From Nemophila menziesii (taxonomy: Eukaryota; Streptophyta; Magnoliopsida; Boraginales; Hydrophyllaceae), in NCBI GenBank assembly GCA_029959085.1, contig JARWIR010000014.1, positions 11,144,001 through 11,208,000 of the forward strand: a stretch of 64,000 bases of DNA, read 5' to 3'. Both the position numbers and the translations under genes were made by a program. The notes below the pieces were generated by a model. That model was not told where the DNA came from. It searched no databases and saw only the letters and a program-made list of their open reading frames with translations. Of this stretch, positions 11,501-20,843 are shown piece by piece; within the stretch, counting starts at the first letter, position 1; every line of letters starts with the position of its first letter.

Positions 11501-13013
11501 TGATGTCTCCTCATTTGTGATAATAAAATCTATTTCTGAGACATCATTTTAAGCGTATTTATTAGTTTATAGGTAGATTTTCACATGATTTAGTACACTT
11601 TCCTATTTCGGGTCTTGAATTGATTATTTATTATTTTTAGAGCATATTGGGTTTAATTATTTATTTAGTGTGAAGCTTTAGAGATATATGGTAATTAATT
11701 AGAGTCCAAGTTGGTTCAAAGAGTTAAAGGAAAGAAGATAAACATGGAAATTGAAGATAAGGAAGTAAAAGCTAAAAATATGGAAAAGGAAAAGTTGCTA
11801 TAAATCTGTATTTCTGAACCCACGACCACAAATCAGCTTATACCGTAAAATCAGTGAGGAATCTGGAGAAACGGTCAAGATCAAACTTGGAGATCTTTCC
11901 GAGACGATGAAATTCGACTACTCATACGCCTCAATTGGATGAGTATTGAAACTTCTAGGACCAAAACAAAAACGGGGCTGATTCCATGTTTTTGGGCTAC
12001 GAATTTGAGTTGGGTTAGGAGCCCAATGTTTACCTTTTCCTTCAAGAAAACGATTAGGTCAACCTATACACTATAAATACAGCCTCTTAATACTAGAAAA
12101 TCATCCTTGGTTAAACCTTAAGCCAAGAGGAAGCTTACAACACAAGAAAAGAAGTCTGGAAGGAGCTGTTCATCAATAATGTCTTCTTCAACCTTTGAAT
12201 TTGTAATTTCTTTCTTTTCTTCCATTAGTATGAACTAAATTTATATTAGCTTGAGTTTTAGCATATATGTATGAACCCTAGTTTTGATTGACATCTATCT
12301 AATTTGGGAATTCTATGTTTTAAATTGAATTATTGTTTTTATTATCTATTTATGTGTTTGGACTTATATTTTGTGTTCTTGTGGATCGCAACCATATAGA
12401 ATTACCATCATAGGATTTAAGTAATCATTGACAACGATATATTTAATTACCAGTTTAGCACATAACATCTAGTGTACGGTTTAGATATGACAAATCAACC
12501 TAACTAGATAATCACCATGGTTTTGTGTATTGCTACTTTACCAATTGGAGGAACAGTTTGCTTAAGACTCCTTATTGACACAGGTAAACCCTATTTAAAA
12601 CTACCTAGCGCAATTGGAACCGATTATTGAAATACTACATAATTCACCCTTACATGTTTAGAACGGCAAAACTAGTGGGGATTACATGCTATTTACTCAA
12701 GATAAACTCTCATACTAACTTCTTCTCTTGCATTTATTTTCTGTCTTTACTTTATTAGTTTAATTTAGTTAATTGAAAAATCAAATAAAAATCTATCTGT
12801 CTTTACTTTTTATGCGTTTTAATTGTTCTAGCTTTTAATATTTGCACTTGATTATTACATAAGATTCCCCTAACCTTTGTAGTCCCTGCGGAACGAATCT
12901 TACTTATTTATTAAAACTTACATACGATCTGTATACTTGCAGAACCGTGCTAGACTAGGGTGATTAATTGCACTTATTTATATTCTATTTTTATCACACC
13001 CTAGTCGACACCA
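11501..13013 (+). repeat. 5' LTR of element C, copy 1
   Basis: 1,513 bp, starts TGATGTCTCC and ends GTCGACACCA, followed by a short spacer and the PBS. The 46-bp edge dyad spans 11501-11546. A second perfect 10-bp dyad, GACTAGGGTG / CACCCTAGTC, lies near the U5 end (12953-12962 and 12997-13006). The TATA box is at 12072-12079. It is related to, but clearly diverged from, the LTRs of B and H. Confidence 0.92.
12072..12079 (+). promoter_or_regulatory. TATA box of element C 5' LTR
   Basis: TATAAATA followed by CAGCC. The same box and similar flanks (CCTATAAATACACC) recur at the equivalent place in LTRs B, D and H, which supports a real RNA polymerase II core promoter. Confidence 0.65.
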
Positions 13014-13019
13014 AGTTTT

Positions 13020-13037
13020 TGGCGCCGCTGCCGGGGA
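13020..13037 (+). promoter_or_regulatory. Primer-binding site of element C
   Basis: TGGCGCCGCTGCCGGGGA, six bases after the LTR edge, 17/18 complementary to plant tRNA-Asp (C instead of T at position 9). Element B carries the identical variant. Confidence 0.92.
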
Positions 13038-13137
13038 CTACATCGTTAGTCCTTGTGCATATATCTTGTGCTTTTATTTCAGTTAGTTCTATTTTACGCT
13101 TTTGTCTTTTTAGTTTTTGTTTTATAGATAGATACAG

Positions 13138-14030
13138 ATGGAGAATCCAAGGATACTTGAACTACCCGTCACGTTTAGAGTGCAACCACGCGGAATTCGC
13201 ACTCCAGAAATCCAAGCCGCTAAATTTAGGCCAAATCCAGGGATGTTAGCGCAATTTGCAAATCATGGACTTTTTGGCGGTGCTACACGACAAGATCCGA
13301 TCCGATATATTCAGAAATTCATGCAAATTTTTGATGTTTGTATCGTAAGAGGAAAGAGCAGATTCTTTAGGAAACAAAGGTTTTGTGTTACTAGATCCTG
13401 AAGAAGCCGAACTTTGTATGGAGAGAATTCTTGAGAACGAGAGAAGTTGGCCAAGGGAACCAGAAGAAAAAGAAGACACTTCAGAATCTCTGAAGCTCAA
13501 GGAATTCAGCTAGCAACTCGAAGAACTATAAGAACAAGCTCGAACAATTGCTCAGGTGAATCTAGTGCGTACTATACCTTCGTGTCCATGCTGTGGATCA
13601 AGAAATCATATGTGGGAAAGGTGTATGAATAATCCAGCTTCAGCTTTGTCTATATCTCATCAAAATAACCAGTGTTCTAACGGTTATGATTATCCTCAAG
13701 AAAGCTACGCTAGTTATCAACACCCTCTACAACAGAGAAGTTGGGTCAGGAATCAAGAGACTTATAATCAAACCCAACCTCAATCATACTATCCACCACA
13801 ACCTATACATCAAAAAGCGCACATTGTCGAAAAAGCTTATCAAGAACCACCAAAACAGTCAATGCAACTAGCAAGGAAAGAACAATCCTTGAGCTTGAAT
13901 TCGAGTATGGCTAAACTGATGCAAGTAATTGAACAAAATATGAGTATTAGCCAACAAAAAATTCAGCAAAAGGTGATTAAAAAAATCGAGCATACTCTAT
14001 CACATTTGGCAAGTACATTGCAAAACAGGC
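13138..14030 (+). pseudogene. gag: Element C gag, internally deleted and frameshifted (copy 1)
   Basis: The ATG at 13138 opens MENPRILELPVTF, followed by FRPNPGMLAQFANHGLFGG and DPIRYIQKFMQIFDV, which match gag of B. After DVC the middle of the capsid domain is missing and the frame runs into a stop (13401). Gag text resumes in another frame as FVLLDPEEAELCMERILENERSW, passes two more stops near 13511 and 13529, and then opens again from 13556. There a CX2CX4HX4C zinc knuckle (CPCCGSRNHMWERC) lies near 13583-13624, followed by a Q/Y/P-rich tract. B interrupts it at 14031; the reading frame continues after the duplicated CAGGC at 23980. Non-functional. Confidence 0.82.
14026..14030. repeat. 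Target-site duplication of element B (left)
   Basis: CAGGC, repeated exactly at 23980-23984. Removing B plus one copy of the repeat restores a continuous frame in element C, which independently confirms both edges. Confidence 0.93.
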
Positions 14031-15552
14031 TGGTGTCGCCTAGGGTGTGATAAAAATAAGATCAAATTAAGTATGGAAAACTATGCACTCTCACCCTAGA
14101 CAGGCACAGTACTGCAAGTATTACAGGACGTATGCAAGTTTTAATGATAAGTAGAGTTCGTTCTCAGGGACTTAAGTGTGTTAATCGCGTAGGAAACAAT
14201 GACGAGTAAAAGTAAATAATTAAAAGACAGAAAGTAAAGCAAATAGATTTCGAAAATAGCAATTAAAACTAAGAAAATAAAGTAAAAGATTAAGAAATAT
14301 GAGATGAGAAGTATAGCTTAGGTTTTGCTAGTATGCACTAATCCTTCTAATTCTATCTATAAATCTAGTTCATAAGGGAGAATATTAGCTCTTGGTAATA
14401 CTTAGTCAGGATTCTAAATTACCCAATCTTAGACCTTGCGAGCGACTAAGGGGGCTACGGCACAACCAAGACGAGGACTCAAATAGGGTTATCAAACGCC
14501 ACTAAGGCCCTATCCAGCACACTACAATCAATTGGTGATATGGTGGTTAAAACAAACCCTAATGACTATCTAGTTAGAAGTATGTTTTGTCAGAACTGCT
14601 ATCGACACTAGACATTATGTGGTGGTTCAATAGTTAAACACCCAGTTACGGTGACCATCTAACTACTCTTAAAACAATCCTAAAGTGATCAATTCTAGGA
14701 AAGACAGTAAATCAAAACACATAAGCAAATATAAAATAAGTAGCTAATATCAGATTAAAACATATAATTCCCAAAGAAACTTAGATAGAAGAATTAGAAT
14801 TCATAGATTATACATATGCAAAACCCAAGCTATGGGAGGTTTAGTTCATACCTGAAGGAAATAAACTAAAAGAAATTACAAAAGACATCATCTTGCTCTC
14901 TACAATAAACTGGAAGAATAAAACCTTAAGAACTAATTACTATGAGGCAAGGATGATTTACAAGTGATATAAGGGTGTATTTATAGGTGTTTAGAAGACC
15001 TAATTCGTTTTCTTGAGGAATAGTTAAGGTAATGGACTTTTAGCCCAACTCAAATTCGTATGGAAATAAAGATAAACACTGCTGCACCGTTTTGAGCGTA
15101 TCTTCTTCGTTATTGGTCCGATTTTACTCCACAAGATACCAAAAGAATCGCAACAGAATTATCTAGGCCCTTTAGAAGGAAATCTCCAAATTCGGCCTAT
15201 TTCTTAGGTAAAAACACCAATCTTTAGACGAGTGTGCAGAATCCCAGATTTAGGCAGCTTTTCCTTTTCCATCTTTTTACCTTTTATTTCCTTTTCTCCA
15301 ATTACCATGCTAATCTCTTTCCATAAGTTGTTGTCTTTGACTTGGACTCTAATTAATCTCCATAATTATCTTTAAAGCTACACACTAAATAAACAATTAA
15401 ACCCAATATGCTCTAAAAATATTATTTCTACAAATCAAGACACAAAATAGGAAAGTGCACTAAAACTCAAGAAAATCGACATTATTGACTTCTAAAACAC
15501 TAAAAATGATGTCTCATCTTAACATAAATCTATCACAAATGAGGAGACATCA
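14031..15552 (-). repeat. 3' LTR of element B, copy 1
   Basis: 1,522 bp, + strand edges TGGTGTCGCC and GAGACATCA. TATAAATA (sense) at 14978-14985, 46-bp edge dyad at 15507-15552. It is 10 bp shorter than its partner because a GACAATAAA-type segment near 14280 is missing. Confidence 0.93.
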
Positions 15553-15569
15553 AGACCCCCAACTCAAAG
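15553..15569 (-). promoter_or_regulatory. Polypurine tract of element B
   Basis: In the sense direction CTTTGAGTTGGGGGTCT ends exactly where the 3' LTR begins with TGATGTCTCC. It would prime plus-strand DNA synthesis. Element E has the same tract at its 3' LTR (59640-59656). Confidence 0.85.
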
Positions 15570-17139
15570 TTGTATCGTCCCGATACAATAAAGATAAAAA
15601 CATAGGGAAGTCTATAAATACACACTTGTAAAATTCTCAACACAAGGAAAAAGCATAGCAGAATATATAGAATAAACCTAAAGCACATAACTCAGAAAAT
15701 TTCATGCAATAATATTCATAAACTACATACCTGTACACTTCTCATATCCACAGTCAACACGGCTTGACTTCAAGATCAGATTAGTTTCGCAATGTAAGAA
15801 GGATTGGGACTTTACTCAGTTCCCCAAGAGAGCTATAGATTGTTCATCAAACCTCACTAGTATCCAAGGATCCACTTAACTAATCTCTAATGGCTCAATC
15901 ACTTCTCAATTACATAACAAAGAATCACAAGGTCTTTAAGGTTGTAATGTAGGCTTAGGGACGGGTATGATAGTATATTTGGATAATTTGGAGTGAGCTT
16001 TTGGCTCTCTCCTCACTAGCCATCAACGAATCGCCCTAGAGCTTGAGTGACTCTCATAAAACGTTTCTCACTCAACCCAATGAATTCCTTGATGCATAAT
16101 TTTAGCATCCCCAGTTAACACAACTAAAGCTTAAGATGTTCACATAAAAATCCTCTTTGCCGGTCCGAATATATTTTCTTTTCTTTTCAAATCAATGTTC
16201 TTTTATAGCTATGACTCTCTTTTAATGATGAGATATCACGCTAATTTTCTCATATATATATTTTTTCTTTTAATTGCCCTTGTTGGCAAAATTAGCTCGA
16301 AGCTTCTTTTTCATTCACTATTACCCCGGCAAGGGTTACAATACAAAGCTGTGAAACATCATTAATATAAAGCACAAAGCACAATAATAAGCTCAAAAAT
16401 CCCAACATAACAATAATTCCCATAATGGTGGACCCACCACCCCAAACTCAAGCTCTAAAATAACTGTCTATGCACCGCGATTCGAGTGCGGGTCATATGG
16501 AAAAGTCCTAAAATCTAAAGGATATGGCTTATAATGTGGTTCAATCAAAAGGCTTTAGAAAGGCTAGAAGGGGCTAAGAAGGATATAGCATATAATCAAA
16601 ATCACAAGGTGAGAAGGTATAAAAAGGCTTCAAGGGCTTCAAAATATGAAGGAACCGTCTTAATCACTTTCTACACTATGTAATATCGAAGATTTCTTAC
16701 CTTTAGCACTTTTATCAAATGGTTTTTCAACTAGCTTGGATCTCACGGTCTACACACTTCTCAAGGTTCCCTGAGATCGAACATACTTTCTATCGCATTG
16801 CTCACTAATCTTTTCTTTACTATCAACGTGTGTTTCCTGCAAATACTCAAAGCATACAAACACATAGCTCATAAACATATCACTTACTATCATTAATCTA
16901 CTGAGCTCATGCTTCCAAGCTATTAAACACATTCTACATCTAATTCCCATGTATCAAAAATTTTAATTTCACCCAAAAAACAGAAAAATGGAGATGAGAG
17001 ACAACGAATCCCCACACCCCCAACTCAAAAATGAGCCGTGTCCCCACGACTCGAAAAAGACTCGAAAAACAGAAATTAAAATTAGCAGATAGACATATTT
17101 ACAGAAATGGTAAGGAAGAAAGAGAACATACTCTCGAGG
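15570..17139 (-). other. 3' untranslated region of element B
   Basis: About 1.5 kb without a credible gene. It holds recognisable blocks shared with the matching region of element E: GAGTGAGCTTTTGGCTCTCTCC-like at 15991-16015, TTTGCCGG and CCCCGGCAAGGGTTAC at about 16156-16163 and 16325-16338 around a pyrimidine-rich stretch, CACCACCCCAAACTCAAGC at 16435-16453, and a hairpin at 17033-17052. A small ORF at 16950-16750 has no counterpart in E and is probably chance. Confidence 0.7.
17033..17052 (-). promoter_or_regulatory. Conserved RNA hairpin downstream of the extra ORF (B, copy 1)
   Basis: In the sense direction the 20 bases form an 8-bp stem closed by a GGGA loop, which fits the GNRA tetraloop pattern. 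One pair is G-U in RNA. Element E has the same hairpin with a Watson-Crick pair there, so RNA pairing is kept while the DNA differs. It lies about 90 bases past the stop codon. Confidence 0.6.
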
Positions 17140-18345
17140 CTATTGCCTCGCATCATTGATATCCAAGGTTGGAATTGCTGGACCTTTCGTTAATTGTTCA
17201 AGGAGTTTCATGATGTGCACTTGATTAGCGTTGATTTGTGCCACATCATTGACTAAGGAAGTTCGAGCTGCTTCAAATTTCGTTAAATGCTCCTCCATCT
17301 TCTCTTGCCAATTTTGCTCCTTTTCTTCCTTCGAGACTTGAGTAGAACCCGCTCTTCGAAGACTTTCCTTGATCCATGCATTATCAATATAACTCATCTT
17401 AAACTCGAGTTTCTCTTCTTCACCCAATGTAACATTCGCATTTCGCACAAGACACGTGATCATAGTTGGAAATTTAACATTATAAACTGATTTAGGAGAG
17501 ACCGAGAATCGTATCACCTCCTCATAGATTAACTGTGCCACATCAACTTCTTCTCCTCCTCTCAAAATACAGTCCAACAGTAACGCGTTCTTCATAGTCA
17601 CATCCAAAGTTCGTGTGTTTCCAAAGACATTAGGAATAAGGAAATTGTGCCAAATTCTTGCATCCGCTTGAAGATATTTGTAAGGCCAAGGTGCCTTCAA
17701 TTCTCCCTTATGTGCTTGCACTTTCTCCTTGTCTAAAACATGCTCAAAAAGTGATTCCTCATCAAAGATTTTTCGTTTAGCAACTGCTTCTTCAAATTTG
17801 CAAAAACCTTTCAATTTCTTAAACTTGAAGTGGTTCCTAATCTCCTCAACTGTGAAAGGAACTAGCTTTCCTCTAATCGGAACACAATTACTATCTTGGC
17901 TAAAGAGGCCTAGATAGAACTCCAAAACTAATTCAGGACATAATTCAGAACGGCTTACCATGAACGTAGACCAACCCAATTTCTCACCAAGCTCAAAGAA
18001 TCTCTTGTATTCTCCATCTCTAATTTCTTCCTTGAATACTTTCTCATAAGCAAAAGGCAGTTCTTTTAATTGTTTCTCTGCAGAAATCTTCAGAGCTCTT
18101 GAAGTATCCACTTTCTCTATAGGTATAAGATCTTGTTGAGGTTGAGGTTTCTCCTTTGCATAATAATAACGCTTTTTACCATTACGATCATACGAAGGTT
18201 TCCCACTCTTCTCTACTTTCTCTTTACCCTTTGATTTAGAACTAGCACCCTTGTTAATTGATTTCTTCTCGTTTAAATCCAATCCCTTGTTACTCTTCAC
18301 CTCCCTCTTGTTAGATAAGATTGTTGTTCTATTAGTCATCTTCAA
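17140..18345 (-). CDS. Extra 3' ORF of element B (putative plant transposon protein-like), intact copy
   Basis: 401 codons, ATG at 18345, stop at 17140. The N-terminal 90 residues are basic and lysine-rich (KGLDLNEKKSINKG, SKGKEKVEKSGK), suggesting nucleic-acid binding or nuclear entry. Residues about 105-310 form the conserved part: a LGWSTFMV stretch, ELVLEFYLGL, VPIRGKLVPFTVEEIRNHF, ARIWHNFLIPNVFGNTRTLDV and LIYEEVIRFSVSPKS. These blocks align with the extra ORF of E and resemble the domain called 'putative plant transposon protein'. The C-terminal part is predicted helical (KEEKEQNWQEKMEEHLTKFEAAR). There is no signal peptide or membrane segment, so it is not an envelope glycoprotein. Function unknown. 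It is the only long gene in B without an internal stop in this copy; copy 2 is frameshifted. Confidence 0.75.
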   Translation of the reverse strand: MKMTNRTTILSNKREVKSNKGLDLNEKKSINKGASSKSKGKEKVEKSGKPSYDRNGKKRYYYAKEKPQPQQDLIPIEKVDTSRALKISAEKQLKELPFAYEKVFKEEIRDGEYKRFFELGEKLGWSTFMVSRSELCPELVLEFYLGLFSQDSNCVPIRGKLVPFTVEEIRNHFKFKKLKGFCKFEEAVAKRKIFDEESLFEHVLDKEKVQAHKGELKAPWPYKYLQADARIWHNFLIPNVFGNTRTLDVTMKNALLLDCILRGGEEVDVAQLIYEEVIRFSVSPKSVYNVKFPTMITCLVRNANVTLGEEEKLEFKMSYIDNAWIKESLRRAGSTQVSKEEKEQNWQEKMEEHLTKFEAARTSLVNDVAQINANQVHIMKLLEQLTKGPAIPTLDINDARQ

Positions 18346-18770
18346 TTAACCCCCAACTCAAAGCTTTAGCAACCCTTGAAATAAACTCTTGAATTAATGG
18401 ATGAACAAGCTTGATTTGGCCTAGGATGGGTGAATTGGTGATGAATCTCTATGTGGGTGAGGATGATTTGTAATGGGTAGGCTTGGATTTTAGAAATTGT
18501 GTGATGAATTTGTGAAATTTGGCTCTTTGATTCTTCAATTTGAATGAATTTGGTGATGATTGGTAACTTGAATCTCTCTTGTAATGAAGTGGAGAAAAGG
18601 TTTGATGTGTTTTTCTTGATGATTGGATAGTGTTTTGGTGATTGGTGAAGGTTTTGATGAGCTTCAATGGAGTTAGGAGAGTTGTGGAGAAGAAAAAGAG
18701 GGTTAAGGTTTAATAAATTCGGAATAACAAGCTTAATACCTCCTTTATAACTCAATCCCGTAACTTTCTC
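18346..18770 (-). promoter_or_regulatory. Leader of extra ORF with PPT-like motif and TATA-like box (B, copy 1)
   Basis: A PPT-like GAGTTGGGGGTTAA sits just before the ATG (sense; 18349-18360). About 400 bases upstream, GAGTTATAAAGGAGG carries a TATA-like box at 18744-18750, directly beyond the GC-rich repeats. E has CACTATATATC at the matching place. This could be an internal promoter for the extra ORF; splicing from the LTR transcript is an alternative. The 150-codon frame over this stretch looks like an untranslated leader rather than a gene. Confidence 0.4.
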
Positions 18771-19185
18771 TCTCCTCTGGCGGCGCTGCGGACTACCCCT
18801 GCGGACCATGGGGTGCACCGCAGGGTAGTCTGCGACATCTGATGCTGGAAAATTTTTGCTCTCTGGTCTAGACCCGTGGTAGGACCCCGTGGCACGGGTT
18901 TTTGGGCTCGCGGACTAGGGCCCGTTGTACCGGAGGGTACCCCGCGGCATCTGTAGCTGACTCCGTCAAAATATTCGTGGCACCTACCCCGTGGCACGCG
19001 TTTCTGAGGCGCGGACCATGGTGCGGTGTACCGGAGGGTAGTCCGCGGCAATTTTTCTGGTTTCTGGATCAGACCCGCGGTAGCAACCCGTGGTACGGGT
19101 TTTTGACCTCGCGGACCATCCATGCGGACCATGGGGTAGTCCGTGGGGTAGTCCGCGGGGTGCATTCTTGCGCTCCAAAAATTTT
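18771..19185 (-). repeat. GC-rich tandem/palindromic repeat array of element B (copy 1)
   Basis: Three to four diverged units of about 101-112 bp, with anchors GCGACATCT, GCGGCATCT, GCGGCAATT and GCGGGGTGC at 18832, 18944, 19045 and 19155. Each unit carries a GCGGACCATGG...GGTAGTCCGC type palindrome and an ACCCGTGGTACGGGT type palindrome. The base composition is sharply GC-rich against an AT-rich background. The long frames seen across it on both strands are by-products of GC-rich DNA. Confidence 0.85.
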
Positions 19186-19388
19186 CCTCGCGTTCCCTAA
19201 CTCGATTTCTCCAATTCCTACACACCAAAAACACTAATACCTTCCTCAAATATGCATTATCAACTAAAAACAACTAAAATAAAATTAAACTAAAAACGTA
19301 AAAGACATGAAAACATAAAAAAACTTCGGGTTGTCTCCCGAACAGCACTTTTGTTTAACGTCTTTCAAAGTTAGACGTGTTACCTCTG
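19186..19388 (-). other. Spacer between integrase tail and repeat array (B)
   Basis: AT-rich, no ORF. It contains AACTTCGGGTTGTCTCCCGAA (19323-19343), a short inverted repeat (TTCGGG / CCCGAA), just beyond the stop of the fused ORF. Confidence 0.4.
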
Positions 19389-20843
19389 TCAAGATTTGCG
19401 AATATAGCCTCCCCAACAACGAGTAAGGCTATGAACGTCAACTAATCTGCGCTTGACCCCAGTTTTGGGGCAAATTTCTATCACCTTGGCTGAAACAACT
19501 TTAGTGACAATGAATGGTCCCATCCACGAATCTTTGAAACTTCGTGGCCTATTCTCGCGTTTGTGAGCTTTCCATAAGACTTCATGGCCAACCCCAAACT
19601 CAATATCTGGCTCAGTATCCACAGGCTTTAAGTGGATCTTCTCAGGAGGGACTTTGTGATGTGAAAGGCTGTGGATGATAGGCACGGTGGGATCCAACTT
19701 CCTCGGTTTCTTACCCAAGACATAGAAGGTCTCGGATATATTCTTAGCATGAAGGGTGATGGTCCCATCTTGGAGGTTGATCACACTTTGGCTTGTGGCC
19801 ATGAAAGGCCGTCCAAGTATGATCGGAACCTGCTTATCTACATCAAACTCAAGAATAACAAAGTCAATAGGGATGGCGATATTACCTGCACGGACTAAGA
19901 CATCCTCCACTGTTCCCCATGTCCTTTTCACTGAGTTGTCAGCAAACTGCAACGTCACTGGAGTTTTCTCTGATTTCTGAAGTCCAAGTCTCTCGAACAC
20001 GGACTTAGGCATAAGATTTACATCAGAACCCACATCGTACATAGCTTTCACTTTGAGCATACCATGTAATTGAATAGGAAGGTTGAAACTTCCCGGATCC
20101 TTAAGCTTTGTAGGTAGCTCTCTTTCACTTCTTCTTGAAACCCTCAGGTTCTCTCTTGGGATCTCTACACTTGCCTCTTTCTCAGGAATAACTTGCGTAA
20201 AAACTTGTTGCGGTGTAAGTCCTCTCTTCGCAATCTCAAGCATTTGGGCGTTGATATTTTCAGGTTGGTACGCCTCTACAAATGTCTTGAGAACAGTGTC
20301 ATCTTTAGGATTTGTATCAGGAATAGTTGATGATACTGGTTGAACAATAGGTGGCGATTCCACCTTCTCTTCTACTTTCTCTTCTAGCACAGCAGGTGCC
20401 ACTTCATCTTTCGATTCCTCTCTTGAGGCTTCTTCCTCTTTCTCTTTAGCTAACTCGGCTGCATATTCCACTACCGATCGAATCTCCTCTTGCACCTTCC
20501 TCAGTAGCTCTATAAACTCGTCTTTCTCTTGATCGTCCTCCACATAAACTTCAGAACAGTCAGATTCCACGGGGCTAGACTTGGTTGGTTCTTCTTCAGT
20601 ACTCGGAATTTCCACGGCACTAATGGCAGCATGTGGTATTTCTTCTTCTTCAATTTCAAGGCATATAGCCTTGCAAGTTTCGAACCCAACATTGTTTTCA
20701 CCTCCTTCGATCGCCTTTACTTCTTTTTGTTCTACTACACTTGTTAACACTTTGTTTAACTGTTCTACTTGAGTACTTAGCATCTGAAGTATGGCATCGT
20801 GTCCTCTGACCTTCTCGTCCTGAGCGTTTATAGTCGTGGTCAA
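19389..20843 (-). CDS. Element B gag tail-protease-integrase C-terminus fusion ORF (copy 1)
   Basis: 484 codons. Residues 1-150 are an acidic gag tail (KEKEEEASREESKDE). Residues about 240-395 are the retropepsin-like protease: KLKDPGSFNLPIQL, the catalytic AMYDVGSDVNLMP (D-V-G-S, where relatives have D-L-G-A), LQFADNSVKRTWGTVEDVLV and VPIILGRPFMATSQ. At about residue 410 the protein jumps straight to an integrase tail: FGVGHEVLWKAHK and WMGPFIVTKVVSAKVIEI, ending in a TRCWGGYIRKS terminus. RT, RNase H and the integrase core, normally over 1,000 residues, are gone, yet the frame is open across the join. The frame probably continues upstream into gag; the ATG at 20843 follows a stop at 20904 and is simply the first one available. 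Confidence 0.75.
   Translation of the reverse strand: MTTTINAQDEKVRGHDAILQMLSTQVEQLNKVLTSVVEQKEVKAIEGGENNVGFETCKAICLEIEEEEIPHAAISAVEIPSTEEEPTKSSPVESDCSEVYVEDDQEKDEFIELLRKVQEEIRSVVEYAAELAKEKEEEASREESKDEVAPAVLEEKVEEKVESPPIVQPVSSTIPDTNPKDDTVLKTFVEAYQPENINAQMLEIAKRGLTPQQVFTQVIPEKEASVEIPRENLRVSRRSERELPTKLKDPGSFNLPIQLHGMLKVKAMYDVGSDVNLMPKSVFERLGLQKSEKTPVTLQFADNSVKRTWGTVEDVLVRAGNIAIPIDFVILEFDVDKQVPIILGRPFMATSQSVINLQDGTITLHAKNISETFYVLGKKPRKLDPTVPIIHSLSHHKVPPEKIHLKPVDTEPDIEFGVGHEVLWKAHKRENRPRSFKDSWMGPFIVTKVVSAKVIEICPKTGVKRRLVDVHSLTRCWGGYIRKS

Noticed and set aside
13020..13037. tRNA-Asp gene fragment
   Set aside because: Only the 3' 18-base complement is present, next to an LTR edge; this is a primer-binding site.
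17140..18345. Extra ORF as a retroviral envelope gene
   Set aside because: No signal peptide, transmembrane segment or cysteine-rich ectodomain is visible; the conserved blocks fit a plant transposon protein-like domain instead.
18752..19273. Long open frames on both strands (173, 111 and 64 codons) over the GC-rich array of B, and the same at 48597-49118
   Set aside because: They arise because GC-rich repeats contain few stop codons; the frames overlap on both strands and match no family motif.
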